A stretch of 64,000 nt of DNA from Cladochytrium replicatum (Eukaryota > Chytridiomycota > Chytridiomycetes > Cladochytriales > Cladochytriaceae), in the NCBI GenBank assembly GCA_025526935.1, contig JAHLKD010000049.1, positions 62,001 through 126,000 on the forward strand, read 5' to 3'. Below the pieces are notes generated by a model. The model made no database searches and was not told where the DNA came from. It worked only from the letters and a program-made list of their open reading frames with translations. Shown piece by piece: positions 10,620-22,402 of this stretch. A program made the position numbers and the translations under genes. Position 1 is the stretch's first letter, and the number at the start of each line of letters is the position of its first letter.

Positions 10620-11151
10620 CAGGTGCAAAACGTTCAGGAATGAGGGTCATTGAAGTTTGTTGGTCCATGTAGCTTGATTTGTGGCATTCTTAACCTGGCT
10701 ATGTCTTTCTTTTTCTTCTAAATACAATATGATAAACTATTATCCATCAGTGACTGCAGGCCCAATTCTTCAACGGTTTTACGGTTATGTTCGACGCTCA
10801 TCCACAAGCTGTGCTTTCGTGCGTCCAATTGTCATCGTGTGAAACTTCTGGTACAGGGTCTAGCGCGCTTCCCGACCGAGAATACAGTCTTATATCAGTC
10901 CCACAATGGATGAAATAGCTGACAATTTCAAAGTGACTGTACTCGCAAGCCTATCGAAAAGCATCATCTCGATTGTGATGGAAATCAACATTTTTCTCTT
11001 TGACGAACTACCGCACGATTCGGATAGCGCCCTTTTTTCGAAGCCAGGTTGAGATCGCAGAGAAGTTCATTCGAACTGCGGTCACTCCTTCTCCAACATT
11101 TTCTTATAGCGTTTCATCGAGTCCAGCCTTATCGCAGTGTCGATATCTTTA
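10620..11151. other. Intergenic gap
   Basis: About 530 bp holding the NMNAT 3' end (an AATACAATATG stretch lies near 10722) and upstream sequence of the next gene. Nothing else is recognised. Confidence 0.4.
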
Positions 11152-12246
11152 ATGTCACGGAGAGCATCTTCGGACTTTGTGCGGAACTGGCTCCTCGATG
11201 CTCCTGAGCTCAGAGACCCGCTGGTTCATTTGATCAACTCGAAAGGATTTCTTCAGCTCGCTTGCAAGCAATGGCCTGAGGAATTGAAAGTACATTTTGT
11301 TCTGATAATTGCTTCACATTGCTGAACTTCGTTGATCCAAATAGATCCCGCTGGTCATGCCAGTCAAGAAGCGACTGTCTGTGGGACAGCGGCCGATTGC
11401 GTCCAAAGAAGAGTTTTTGGTCAACTTTCGAATGTTGACTGAGGTATGAGTAATATGATGTGATCCGATGGGTAATTTCAGCTTATCTTGACCGATTCGC
11501 AAGGAATGCTCTTTGATCTCAACTGCGCCAATGTTTTCATGGCAGGTGGCTCGGTTCTAGCATGCCTCCTGCCTGTTTCTGTCCCGTTCAACGCCACGGC
11601 ATAGCCCATGAAAACTATCCTGCATCGGATATCGATTTGTTTATCTATGGTCTTTCTTGATGTAGATGATGCAAAGCCAAAGATGGACGAGATTTATAAT
11701 TCCAGTGAGCAAAAGTTGCATCAGGTTAATCGATCTAACTTTTGCGCAGTCTTTGTAACCATCAAAGAAGTCTTGAGGACTGCTGCAGTCGGTGCCCCGC
11801 ACTGCCGCAAGATTGGGACCCTGAGGAAGACATACGTTTTGTTCGTGGACAGCTAATAAAATGTTCATTGTGGACGACCCGGGTAGACAAGAAATAGGAT
11901 CTTTCGTACGTTTGATATCAAGTGGCGTGATGCTGGCAGTACTGACTATCAATAAATTCGAATAGAATCCTATTACTGATGGAGACTGGGACATCTGATG
12001 ATTACGGTCCATGACCTTGCCGAGGACGTGGTCGGTGCCATTGTTGCGGACGACGTTGAAAATCGGCTCGAACTCTCCTTTCTATGGCGGAGGACTCCGT
12101 TCAAAGATCTCGGATGTGGTGAAGAATCTGGATTCCCCGATTTACGCACATGGACTTATCGCAACAACCGCAAGTGAAGTGTTATGGGTAATTCTCGTTG
12201 TCCCGTCAGAGCTATTTTGTTGCCTTCGTGATCCACAGATTCTGTG
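11152..12246 (+). pseudogene. Nucleotidyltransferase-fold-like gene, frame-broken
   Basis: The 5' half looks like a real gene. ATG at 11152 opens an exon ending EELK, then clean GT-AG introns lead to IPLVMPVKKRLSVGQRP and to LILTDSQGMLFDLNCANVF, followed by MAGGSVLACLLP. The coding sense then continues in other frames: HENYPASDIDLFIYGLS and DDAKPKMDEIY. GGSVL followed by S-D-I-D-L-F is the G-G/S...D-x-D pattern of the nucleotidyltransferase fold. At least two indels, near 11600 and 11660, are required to join these pieces. Downstream, HDLAEDVVGAIVADDVENR and FLWRRTPFKDLGC near 12010-12130 may be its C-terminal part. The substrate is unknown. Confidence 0.45.
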
Positions 12247-12303
12247 ATCCAACTTGTAAAAACTGTCCCTCCAACCCGTGGCGTCCACCCTCAAGCATCA
12301 AAC

Positions 12304-14112
12304 ATGCTGACACAATCTCTCCTCGTCGCACTCGCAACCGCTGTCGCGGCCATCCCAACTCCAGCGCACACCTTAGGATCCCGCGTCACCCTGCGCAGAA
12401 TCCCGCTCGACATCCCCCGACTCTTTGGAAACCTCGCCGGCGAAGACCTGACCTTCCAGGAACAGAGTGTCCTCAGCCCTTCGACAAAGTGGTACGCACC
12501 GTCCGGCGGGGACGGCGTGGCTACAGTCCCGCTTTCGAATTACGTGAGTTTTTCTTGGAGTTCGTGTGCATAGGCATGCAGGCTGAATGGTTTATGTGCT
12601 GAGTAGTTGAACGCACAGTATTACGGAGAAATTCAGATCGGTGAGATGGGAGTGGTGACGGTTGGGATTAATGTGGATGCCAATATGGGTTTGGATGGTT
12701 CTAGGGACACCTGGGCAGACATTCAACGTTGTATTTGACACCGGATCGTCGAACCTCTGGGTATGCTAGAAGCGTGAACTGCTACCATCCGGAGCTCATC
12801 GCTCTTGTTCTGTTCTCTAAAGATACCATCGAAGCGATGCTCGTCTATCGCATGCTTTTTCCACAAGTAACCCTAAAAAACCAATTATCCGCCTGACTGC
12901 AATCCCAATTTAAACTTTTCAATAGGAAATACGACAGCGGGAAGAGCGCGACATACAAAGCGAACGGGACGCAGTTTGAGTTTGCGTACGGGTCTGGGTC
13001 GGTCGAGGGGATCATATCGCAGGACATTGTTGCGATAGGGAACGTGAGCATTGCGAAGCAGGACTTTGGGGAGGCGGTGAAGGAGCCTGGGATTGCTTTT
13101 GTGGCAGGAAAGTTTGATGGGATTCTCGGTCTTGGTGAGTTTGAGAATGAGGCAAGGCGTGAGTGTATGGTGTTAATTTTTGGATCGGGTAGGGTACGAC
13201 ACGATCTCGGTCAAGCATGTGACACCGCCGTTCTACAACATGATCAATGTATGTCGTTTTCGAGTGTGGCGGTCGTCTGTTTCGCCTGATTCTCTGTTGA
13301 TTTCAGCAAAAGCTGATTTCGCAGCCGTTGTTCAGCGTTTACCTTGGCAAAGACGCGGATGCAGAAGTGGGCGGCGTGCTTTTATTCGGCGAGACCGACA
13401 AGGCTTATTACAAGGGATCGATCTGTATGTGATACGAGATCACACCACAGCTCAAATGCTGACTTTCTTTTATTTAGCATGGGTGCCGGTGACACGCAAG
13501 GGGTACTGGGAAGTCGAGCTTGAAGCTGTGACGCTTGGAGGCAACGACGTTGGAGTGACTACGCGCCGTGCAGCCGTTGACACTGGGAGTTCGTTGCTCG
13601 TGATACCCAAGACCGAAGCGGAGGCACTCAATGCGGCTATCGGAGCCAAGAAAGGATTCGCAGGACAGTATACCGTGGACTGTGCAGTTGTTCCCACGTA
13701 AGTTTCAGAAAAGTAGGCAGCCGTGGAACGGAAACTGAAAATTTTTCTTTTTGGTATGTAGATTGCCTGATCTTGAGATCCAGCTTGCGGGCAAGAAATA
13801 CGTTCTGAAATGTGAGTGGTCAAATTGGGATTCGGGATAAAAGTTTTAATTGAGTGATTGATATTCTCTTTTTGGTTGTTTACAGCGGACGACTATGTGC
13901 TCAAGGTGCAGGACAGCTGTGTGAGCGGATTCATGGGGATGGACATTCCTCCGCCGGCGGGACCGCTCTGGATTCTCGGAGACGTGTTCCTTCGAGCGTT
14001 TTACTCAGTGTACGACCTGGTGAGTAGTGATCGGAGCGGTGATGCAACAGCAGAGTTGACTGGGAGAGTATGATAGGGCAACCACCGGGTCGGACTTGCC
14101 AAGGCGGTTTGA
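12304..14112 (+). CDS. Vacuolar-type aspartic protease (proteinase A/pepsin A1 family)
   Basis: Secretory aspartic endopeptidase, most like fungal vacuolar proteinase A (Pep4), which activates other vacuolar hydrolases. My model has 11 exons (12304-12543, 12619-12640, 12705-12760, 12823-12866, 12926-13134, 13193-13248, 13307-13424, 13478-13697, 13762-13811, 13886-14019, 14077-14112). They sum to exactly 394 codons plus stop. The signal peptide is [20 protein letters not shown], followed by a propeptide. The two catalytic sites are FDTGSSNLW (about 12735) and VDTGSSLLV (about 13577). The flap Tyr is in [10 protein letters not shown]. The C-terminal half has [22 protein letters not shown] and [15 protein letters not shown], all typical of the proteinase A branch. 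The protein ends [11 protein letters not shown]. Confidence 0.95.
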
Positions 14113-14326
14113 AAGTATTTCTGAAGAGAATCTCATTAGTGTTTTAATGGCGTGCCTACTGCAGCTATGAGTTGTTAACCATCATAAATGTGTTGTTACC
14201 AAACTATTGCACAGCATTCGCGTTATTATTATCGACGCGAATAATAACAATACCATTAATCCACCAGGAAGCTTGACTGCTGCTACAACAACTGCCTGAC
14301 GGACTGCCGCACTGACCTGCTCTGCA

Positions 14327-17300
14327 ATGAGCCATCGCAACTCAAAGAGAATTCAAGCCGGCTCGTCGGGAAATACAGCTCCCTTCAGGATTGCCGTTGC
14401 CGACGACGATGGTATTGTGTTGCTGCTTATCTCCACACTTGAATAACTCCGTTTCTCTTCGCTGTCAGATACCCGCACCAACGTGTCGACCACTTGGAGC
14501 GAGGTGCTCACTTCCTCAAATGACCCCTACTGGTCCTCGATCTCTACTGCTCCGCCAATGCCAACCCAACCTGTCTCGGCTTTAAATCCTCCACCACGTC
14601 CGGCAAAATCGAGAGCTCGCAGCTTGGATAGGCGTAATCCCACCTCATCCCACCCTGCCCCCGTTGACACCGCTAACTCCCCGAAAGGTCCCGACAACCG
14701 CAACATCTACTACAGCAGATTGGGAGATTCGTCTGGAACGTCACCAACAACTTTGTCTCCACCTCGCCCGGCTCGTTCTGAACACCGTTCAAACACTTTG
14801 CAGAGACAGAACAACCCGCAGGCTCCAAAATCGACGATTCCTTTCGAAACTCTAGAACGGGCCGGTACTGCCTCTCGAAATGCGCGTGGCAGCTCCAAGG
14901 ATAGGGAGAATGCGACTGCTCTTTTTGGTTCTGCAGCTAGTCGGGGACTCTCTTCCGATCGCGATCCGGCGACGTCTCTCTACGGCACAACCACCAGAAA
15001 CCAAGGAAACGCGACGTCTCTCTATGGCACAACCGCCAGAAACCAAGGAAACGCCGGGATTTCATCATATGGCACAACCTCACGGCCTGCTGACCCTTTG
15101 TATGGTACAGCTACCACAACGACCGATCGCAACCAGAATACCACCACTGGAACGTCTTTGTACGGATCCGCCTCTCGGTCCACCAAATCTTCCAATACAG
15201 ATCCATCCCTATACAGCACAACCGCAAGGTCCACCGAGCGTTACCCGAGCACCGGCCGATTCCCTTCCACCACGCGCACCGGTTCCCGACCACGTCCTTC
15301 CGCCGACGATGACGACGCAAGGACTATTGTCGGAGTCACCGCCTTATCTCCCAAGTTCCTCGACGATTCGAACAACAACGCCGATCCGTTCTGGTCCGTC
15401 CCGGCCGACGACGCCCGCAAGTCTGTGGTCAACGACTACATCGCCGGAAGCATTGGCCGGTCAGTAACTACGGCAAATTACTTTAACTCACCCACCCGTT
15501 CTACCGGCGACTCCTCTAGTTCTTCTCGTCCCCGACCTCCCAGTACCGCCGCGAGCCCGGCCAAACAAGTGCAACGGGACTCTATCTGGGCCGACCGTCT
15601 CCCTGGCGCACCTGACCTCCGTCGTCTTTCAGCCATGTCTGTGACCGAGCTCGCCATCATCGCCGGAAACTCTTCCAAGCCCAAAAACAATCCCCCTGTC
15701 CGAAGCAACTCTGAGCGCACACTGTTCTCGCGCAGCGGCACGATGGACCGCAAGCCCGTAAAGGAAGGTCTTGAACCTGCCGGGCTCTTCGGGGTCGGTG
15801 TTCGGCCGAGGGGTATTTCGCACCGGACAAAGATCATTGCGATCACAGCCGTCGTGTCACTGATGCTGGCCATCGCGCTGACACTGACGCTGGTGTTCAC
15901 AGCCGGCAAGAACGCAGGCGGGAGCGATGGAAACGGGGCCGGCGCCACGCCCTCGCCGAATGCGACTGGGCCGTCGGGGGGTAATGGTAGCGGTGGCGGG
16001 TACGCTGCTACCATGCCGTTCATCACACGCGAGGCTGCCACAGGCGCTTTGTACGAAGGGACCAAACCTTTCCGGGTATGTTTTAACGTTGAAGCCGTGT
16101 TTCGTTTGAACTGAATCGAAACACCACAGTTTGTATCGTTCAACGTCCCCGATCTCAACGGCATCATCGATCGCGCTGGCGGCACATGGATCCCGCCGAA
16201 CAAATTTGAAACCGACGACGCGTTGCTTTCGATCCAGCAGATGCAAGGCCTCGTGATCCGGATCTACTGCATGGGATTTGGAGCCGCGCCGAGGCATTAC
16301 CAGGGCGTCGGGGTGTACGGCGAAGAAGCGTTCAAGAGCTTGGATTATGTGCTGATGAGGGCGGGGCAACTTGGGGTTCGAGTGATTGTTCCACTGATTG
16401 ACATGTGGAACTGGGGTGCAGGCGGGATGTACACGTTTGCGAATATCGTGACGCCTGGAAAGTATGGATCGGTCAAGGCTGCGCAGCAAGGGTTCTTCAC
16501 CGATCGCGCATTGATCAATGCGTTCAAGGTACTATTGAATTGCAGGTTTGCAAGCTAAATGTTTCGCTGATGGACTCGATTTTTGAAGGACTTCCTTACT
16601 TACACGATCAACCGTGTCAACACGGAATCTGGCATCCGCTACGGTGACGACCCTGTAGGCATTCTATATTTGGTTTATGCGTTTTTACGTGGCGCTCATG
16701 TTCTTGACAGGCTGTGTTTGGCTGGCAGACTGGTAATGAAATGGGCGGTTGGGAAACAGACTACGGGGCAGGCGGAGGGTTCCTTGTTCCTGGAGCCTGG
16801 ACCGTCGAGATCGCACAGCACCTGAAGACGACGCTCAAGATCAAGCAGCTTATGATGGACGGCACGCTTGGTGGATTCCAAGGTGCCAAGTGGGCTGCCG
16901 AAGCGCTGAGCTCGGACCTTATCGACGTGATTTCCAACCAGTAAGTCAGAACGGTAGAAGTATTGCTATTTTATGACAAAATGTCTGATCGTCTTTCCAG
17001 CTACTATGGCAGTTCGACAGTCGGAGGCAGCGGCAACGACTATGTCACAAGCGTCGAGCGTGACGGCAAGACCGCCGCGCGCAACAAGAAGTCCCTCGTG
17101 GTGACCGAGATGGGTCTCGTCGCGGACCCTAATGTCGAGTACACCTATTTCTCCTACATCGCCGACGCGTCTCGCTCCTTCACCCCTGGCACCCAAAACG
17201 TCGCCGGCTCGCTGTACTGGTCGCTGCGCTTCCACGCACGCGATGGGGGTTTCTACACGCACACCGAGGACGCCGCCAAAGGCCACTACTCGTACCACTG

Positions 17301-17688
17301 GCCCGGCTCCAATACGACCGCGACGAACGTCCCCGCCAACTCGTACGAGTTTATGGGACGGATGTACGCTGCGTCGACCATGGCGGCGACGGGGACGGCG
17401 GCGACGAAGTGGCCTGCGCCGGGGAAGCCGAGCGTACTGAGTGTGAGCGCGGCGGCGTTGGTGAGGATTGTGGGCGGGGTGGGGGCGGTGAGGTACGAGG
17501 TGCAGAGGAAGGTTGGAGACGCGGGGCAGTGGACTGATGTAGGGGCTGTGGATGCGATGGTTGTGTATGATCGCGTTGCGAGCGTGACGGACGCGGCGGC
17601 CGCGGCGGGTGCGGTTTGGAGGGTGAGGGGGATTGGAAGGGGAGGGGATCCTGGAGAGTGGAGCGATGCGGTTGGAAGGAGTGGATGA
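14327..17688 (+). CDS. Type II membrane-anchored GH5 endo-beta-mannanase-like glycoside hydrolase
   Basis: Six exons (14327-14411, 14469-16075, 16130-16528, 16589-16654, 16711-16940, 17001-17688) join in frame to 1024 residues. Residues 1 to about 480 are a disordered Ser/Thr/Pro/Arg-rich region with YG-type repeats (TSLYGTT, RNQGNA). One membrane segment follows (IIAITAVVSLMLAIALTLTLVF) and then a Gly-rich linker. The extracellular part is a (beta/alpha)8 GH5 domain beginning FVSFNVPDLNG. The acid/base Glu is in GWQTGNEMGG (about 16736) and the nucleophile Glu in LVVTEMGLV (about 17107). VPLIDMWNWGAGG and DVISNHYYG match the mannanase subgroup (GH5_7-like). A fibronectin-like tail may follow. 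Substrate assignment to mannan is from pattern memory. The long cytosolic region suggests a wall-remodelling enzyme rather than a secreted degradative one. Confidence 0.85.
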
Positions 17689-18794
17689 GCTGGGCTAAAG
17701 GCAAATTAAGTATTTTGCAAAACAAGCTATCCTTTTTTGTGTTCCAGTTGGTTTTGGCCTAATTTTTTGGCTTAGAATTTATTTTGCTTTGTTTTCGCTT
17801 TGATTTTTGCCCCGATTGTTCTTGGAACTTTTTGGTCGACCCAGCTAGACAGCTGCGTCCCAACTCCGAAGAGCTTGTGTTTTTTTTTTGCCTGATTTCA
17901 TCCAGGATCTATCCATACTAACAAGTTTTTTGTTTTTTGTCTTTGATGTTATGTAAGTGTGCAAGTTTTCGTTTTTGTTCAATCTATTTTTTAGATGTTT
18001 TGTAGCTTCTATAGTTTGTTTTTCCACGCTATCTTCCTCATACACGAAACAAGCTTTTGTTGGCCAGAATTCGTACAAATGCCTTTTTTGTCTTTAGGCG
18101 GAACCTTCTCTTTTTTATGTGTCACACACCTATCATGTATCAGGCCGTCCACTTTAGAAAAAAAGAGATCTGATCTTTATCTCAGTCTTCCCAATGCGCA
18201 CTTCGATGAATGGTATTACTTACAGGAACATCTGGACGGGACTGAAATCGAGGACGCAGAGCTGATTACACGATGTGTCGCTTGATGCCGTGCTTGGCTG
18301 CCGACGCAGTTTTCTATCCCAAGTGGACGTGCATGCTTATCTTCGCTTGGGCGGCGGAGAAAGAATTGTAGATTGCGGCGGTGGGGTATAAAGACTGCAC
18401 AAGGGTTGTGAATATCTGTGGGATTGGACAGGGTGCTCTTTGGCCGACACTGCTGTGTGTGATTTTTTTTGAGGTTGGTTGGGAGAAGCGATGCTGTGCA
18501 AGTCATTTGATTGGTTCTGGTTCAGATGTCGATTGATGGAACTGGGAGATTCAGATTGAACATTGCTAATGATACGGCAACTGTCGCCAATCCCAATTTC
18601 CATTCTTCAATTTTGTTCAACAATTTTGCGTTTGCTTCGTAGCCGGGAATTGCATTTCGTCTCTGTTTTGCCATTGTCTTTGCGTTCGAAGATGAAGAGG
18701 AATGGGATGTTTTCGTCTTCTGGATATGTTGGGACGCTTTGAGTCACTGTTTATAGGTTACTTCTGCTTTGTACTTTCGAAAGGTCCAAGTCTC
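17689..18794. other. T-rich gap without a recognised gene
   Basis: About 1.1 kb between the GH5 stop and the first hAT end. It has many T runs (for example 17880-17890 and 17930-17990). A 96-codon plus frame (17995-18285) ends EIEDAELITRCVA, but nothing supports it as a gene. Confidence 0.4.
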
Positions 18795-19394
18795 CTGTAA
18801 GGATCGGCGGTTTTTGGATCATCCGGGTCGGGTTCGGGCCGATTGACAAAATGTACGAGATCCAATAGGCGGGTTTTCAGGAACAATTTTTTGGGTCGGA
18901 TCCGCTCATGTATCGGGTCTAGAAGCAAAACCAATATCAGATCAAGATTCAGAACCGCATAAACCCGATGCGATAAGAATAGATAGTGGGAAGCCATTGT
19001 AATATCTGTCCCCGCAGACTCTTTCTAAGAAGACACTATAGAAGATTTCTGTCCACACGGACACTTCCCAAGAAGACAACAGAGATTTGCAACAAACAAT
19101 TTATATCACAACAGACTTTGAGAGCTGCACTTTCTGTCCAAGTGGACACTTCAAGTTCGTCATGTTCCAGCCACACCATAACAAAAATGGGCACCGCATC
19201 TGTTAAACCAAAGCATAAGGCAGCCTCCAACACAAGCTAAAGACTTGTGGACAGTCACCAGTAAGCAAAGTCTACCAGCTTCCCGAGCTTCAGAGACGTC
19301 CGACAAGGGAAACAGCATGCAGAAGCAGAACAAACACAGATGTATATCAGAGCACAGTGGCAACAACAGCCAGCTCAACATCTTCTAACAATGA

Positions 19395-19737
19395 CTCCAG
19401 TGAGTTGGGCATTACTGCAAGATTGATAATGGACAGAGAACATGTTTGCTTGCGAAATGTAAGTGGACCCAGATAATCGCCAAGACAGGATCAACAAACT
19501 TTCTCCGGCATATCAAAAGCAACCATGGATGTATTGCCAGGTCACTTGGGCCATTGGACACCATCTCGAATGGACCGCAGAAATTGAACTTTGGATTGCT
19601 GGAGAAACAGCAAGACTTTGTGTTCAACCGAGACGTAGCGTGGGTGGTCAATTTGGACTGGATTGCAGCACACAATCAGGCTTTTACTGTTGTGGAGAGA
19701 GTGTTTTTTGTCCGCATGCTGAAGACTATTCAGTAAG
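19395..19737 (+). mobile_element. hAT transposase N-terminal fragment (BED zinc finger)
   Basis: The plus strand encodes, with frame interruptions, CKWTQIIAKTGST, FLRHIKSNHG and DWIAAHNQAFTVVE. These match the BED region of the minus-strand copy at 24851-25555. The finger ligands C..C..H..H are still visible. Sequence homologous to the transposase stops at MLKTIQ (about 19737), so the catalytic part is missing from this copy. Confidence 0.7.
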
Positions 19738-20025
19738 GTTCGGCAGGTCCACGTTCTGATCGGGTCCAAGTTTGAGAGGCAACCTGAGCAAAACCCTTAT
19801 GTTGGTTTGTGTTTGTCCAGGCACCAACCGGGTCACTGCAGGTAGGCCCTGACCCGACGTGGTTGAAACCCATACTGGACCCTGAACTGCCGGGTTTTTG
19901 CTGCTGAGGAGTGGAGTGATTGAACTTGAGTTAGAATAAGTTATTTTCATAAATACTTTGTGTCTGTGTGGTCAGTATGATATTTCAAACACTGTCGTAA
20001 GGATGTACAAAACTCCGTTAAACAA

Positions 20026-20620
20026 TCACAAGTTTATAGGTGGAACGGCCCAAATCAGTTGCTGTATCTGGTTCATATTGTCAAAGTCCCATCCGCCACT
20101 GGTTATGTTGTTTGCCAACCCAGTTCTGACGAACCAATCAATGGCCTCATTTGATAGCATGAAATCCTTGGCCAAACCTGCCTTCCAAGGTTTCCAATCC
20201 ACTTCAGGGAGCGTTATGGACGAAAGATGCCTGATGTATGCAGTCCAGAACCTTAGCCACTCAGAAGGATATGCATACACTAATGCTCTGAACATGCGAT
20301 AGATTGTGGCAGAGGTACTGAGTGGTTGTGCCAAATCCAGTTCCCGAGGAAAATGTGCACACGAAGAATGGTGATTGCTCCGAGTACTACTACTTGATAT
20401 TCAGCTTGAGCGTTCAGCAGATTCAACGAAGATCAGCTGTAAGAACTCATTTTTGGAGAGCTTTTCGTAGGAGACATTGACGAACTTGTTCGATGTTGGT
20501 AAGATGGCAATTTAAGGTCATGTATAACTTCATTGATCTTGGGTATCTGGAAGCAGATACCCTGGATGACCTCTTTCACCAAAAGGATAGCCGTACGACG
20601 GTGCTGCTGCAGGCTAAGCA
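20026..20620 (-). mobile_element. Unidentified repeat-family ORF (copy 1)
   Basis: The minus frame 20334-20026 encodes 102 residues (YAYPSEWLRFWTAYIRHLSS, later FDNMNQIQQLIWAVPPINL). The adjoining 20340-20620 encodes IQGICFQIPKINEVIHDL in another frame. Related sequence occurs at 56045-56300 (minus) and 61735-62085 (plus), so this belongs to a dispersed family. I do not recognise the protein; it has no RT, integrase or DDE motif that I can see. Confidence 0.45.
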
Positions 20621-20667
20621 ATGCAAGGGAACTGGTTGGAGAACTGGTTCGATGTACCTTCGGAATT

Positions 20668-21732
20668 CTACCAATCCCCTTGATAGCCGACGATATGCTT
20701 CTTGGGGCCGCTGCCGCCCGTTGATGTTGGCGCCGGCGGTGCTGCAGCATCTGAATGACCCGCCTGTCGTTTCAGAGCAGCAAGCTCTCCCTCCAGGGCG
20801 GTCACGCGTGATTTCCATTGTGAAATCTCCTGGGAAGTTGCCTGCTTCTCCCTTTCCATTGCAGCGGTGATCTCCCTGAATCTTGCTAGCTCTTCGTGCT
20901 CGCCGTGCTGAATCAATGCACCCGCCCTGCCCAATTCATCAACGAGAGCCTTCTCTCGCACTTCTGCTGCGATGTGGGTCCTTCTCTTGGTCATTGCCGT
21001 CTCTTCAAGATCTTTTGTCATGTTCAACAGCTGTTCTGACTGTTTGAGGACCTGTTTTGTCCTTTCACGGTCCTCATCTGCTTTCACGGCTCGTTTGATG
21101 GTCGCTTGGAACTTGTCAACCTTTGCAGTGACAGGCATTCCTCTGTAAATGCCGTACTTGTGCCGCCTGTAAAAGTCCAGAAATATTGTTTCCTTCTGAA
21201 AGGAAGAGCTTTTCAAGCACTCCATACGATAGGTGTTTGCTGCTGTTATGAACTCCGTTCGTCCACTGCATTCATCGTGAATTTCATTCAGGGCTTGACG
21301 AACTAGCTTGCTGTCAGAGTTAAGTCGGTCAATCAACCCTTGAAGAACAAATCTTGGGCCGAATTCATCACGATTAGTTTGACAGTTGCCGATGAAGTCC
21401 TCCGAGTCGTAGCTGTGGCCGCTTGCTTTGAATTTTTGATACCAAAGTCGTATGTCTGAAGCAGGACAGAGTCCTTTGATGAGCAAATAGTCAGCATCCC
21501 CTTTAGTACCACGTCAAATAGTCAGCATCCCCTTTAGTACCACGTTGTGCCGGTTTCTTTGAAGGAACTGTTTGACATCTGTCGATTTGAAATCAAGGCC
21601 TACTTCTGCTTCTTCCACTTCAGAAACCGATCCCACAGATGTTTCAGGTGCAGTCACCGGTTCTGCACTTGATTCTCTTTCAGATGATGGTTTGGATTGT
21701 CTCAAAGCTCGCTTCTTTGTAGTTCGAGGCAT
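20668..21732 (-). CDS. Coiled-coil protein of unknown function inside the hAT composite
   Basis: Two consecutive minus-strand frames read as one protein. The first begins MPRTTKKRALRQSKPS at 21732, is Ser/Glu-rich, and continues DFKSTDVKQFLQRNRHNVV. After one in-frame TGA, in a 31-bp tandem duplication, comes DADYLLIKGLCPASDIRLWY. The remainder, to 20668, has CSGRTEFITAANTYRMECL and a C-terminal coiled coil (ALVDELGRAGALIQ, AAMEREKQATSQEISQWK) ending GSGPKKHIVGYQGDW. No hAT feature is visible. It may be a TE accessory gene or a host gene trapped between hAT ends. Confidence 0.45.
21484..21545 (-). repeat. Perfect 31-bp tandem duplication
   Basis: Identical copies at 21484-21514 and 21515-21545. 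On the minus strand the extra copy places a TGA between the two halves of the coiled-coil gene while keeping both halves in the same register. Confidence 0.85.
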
Positions 21733-21879
21733 GGTGTTGATATGTTATTCGCGGGAAGATACTGGCCCGGTGTTCTTAGCCAGAATGTTACAGGAATATA
21801 TGCTATAATACTTCCCTGACACTATAGTTTTCTACCCGTCCCGAAAATAATAATAAGCTAGGGAAGAAACTGTCTACCC

Positions 21880-22402
21880 AGACAGACACAGTGACACTCA
21901 GTCTCCCAGATTCTGTCCACCCACACACTTTCTCAACTTATTAACGGTAATTCAGTAATTTCTATCAGGTACAGCTAAACTCTCTACAAATACTACTAGC
22001 AATAGGATTCTGTCCACCTGGACACTTTCTCAACTCATTGACGGTACTTCAGTTATCTCTACCCAATACAACTGACCTCTCTATCAATGTTACTAGCAAT
22101 AGAATTCTGTCCACCCGGTCACTTTCTCAACTTGACGGTACTTCAGTTATCTCTACCCGATACAACTAACCTCTCTATCAATGTTACTAGTAATAAGATT
22201 CTGTCCACCCGGACACTTTCTCAACTCATTGACGGTACTTCAGTGATCTCTATCAAGTACAACTAACCTCTCTATCAATGTTACTAGCAATAAGATTCCG
22301 TCCACCCGGACACTTTCTCAACTCATTGACGGTACTTCAGTGATCTCTATCAAGTACAGCTAACCCTCTCTATCAATGTTACTCGCAATAGGATTCTGTC
22401 CA
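21880..22402 (+). repeat. Tandem array of a ~97-bp unit (left part)
   Basis: TCTGTCC-type unit starts recur at about 21912, 22009, 22106, 22200, 22297 and 22395, a spacing of 94-98 bp. Each unit has TCTGTCCACCCGGACACTT, TCAACTCATTGACGGTACTT and a block reading CTCTATCAATGTTACTAGCA. The array is next to the 3' end of the hAT transposase and is broken at 22403 by the transporter fragment. Related inverted units occur at 25735-25960. Confidence 0.85.
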
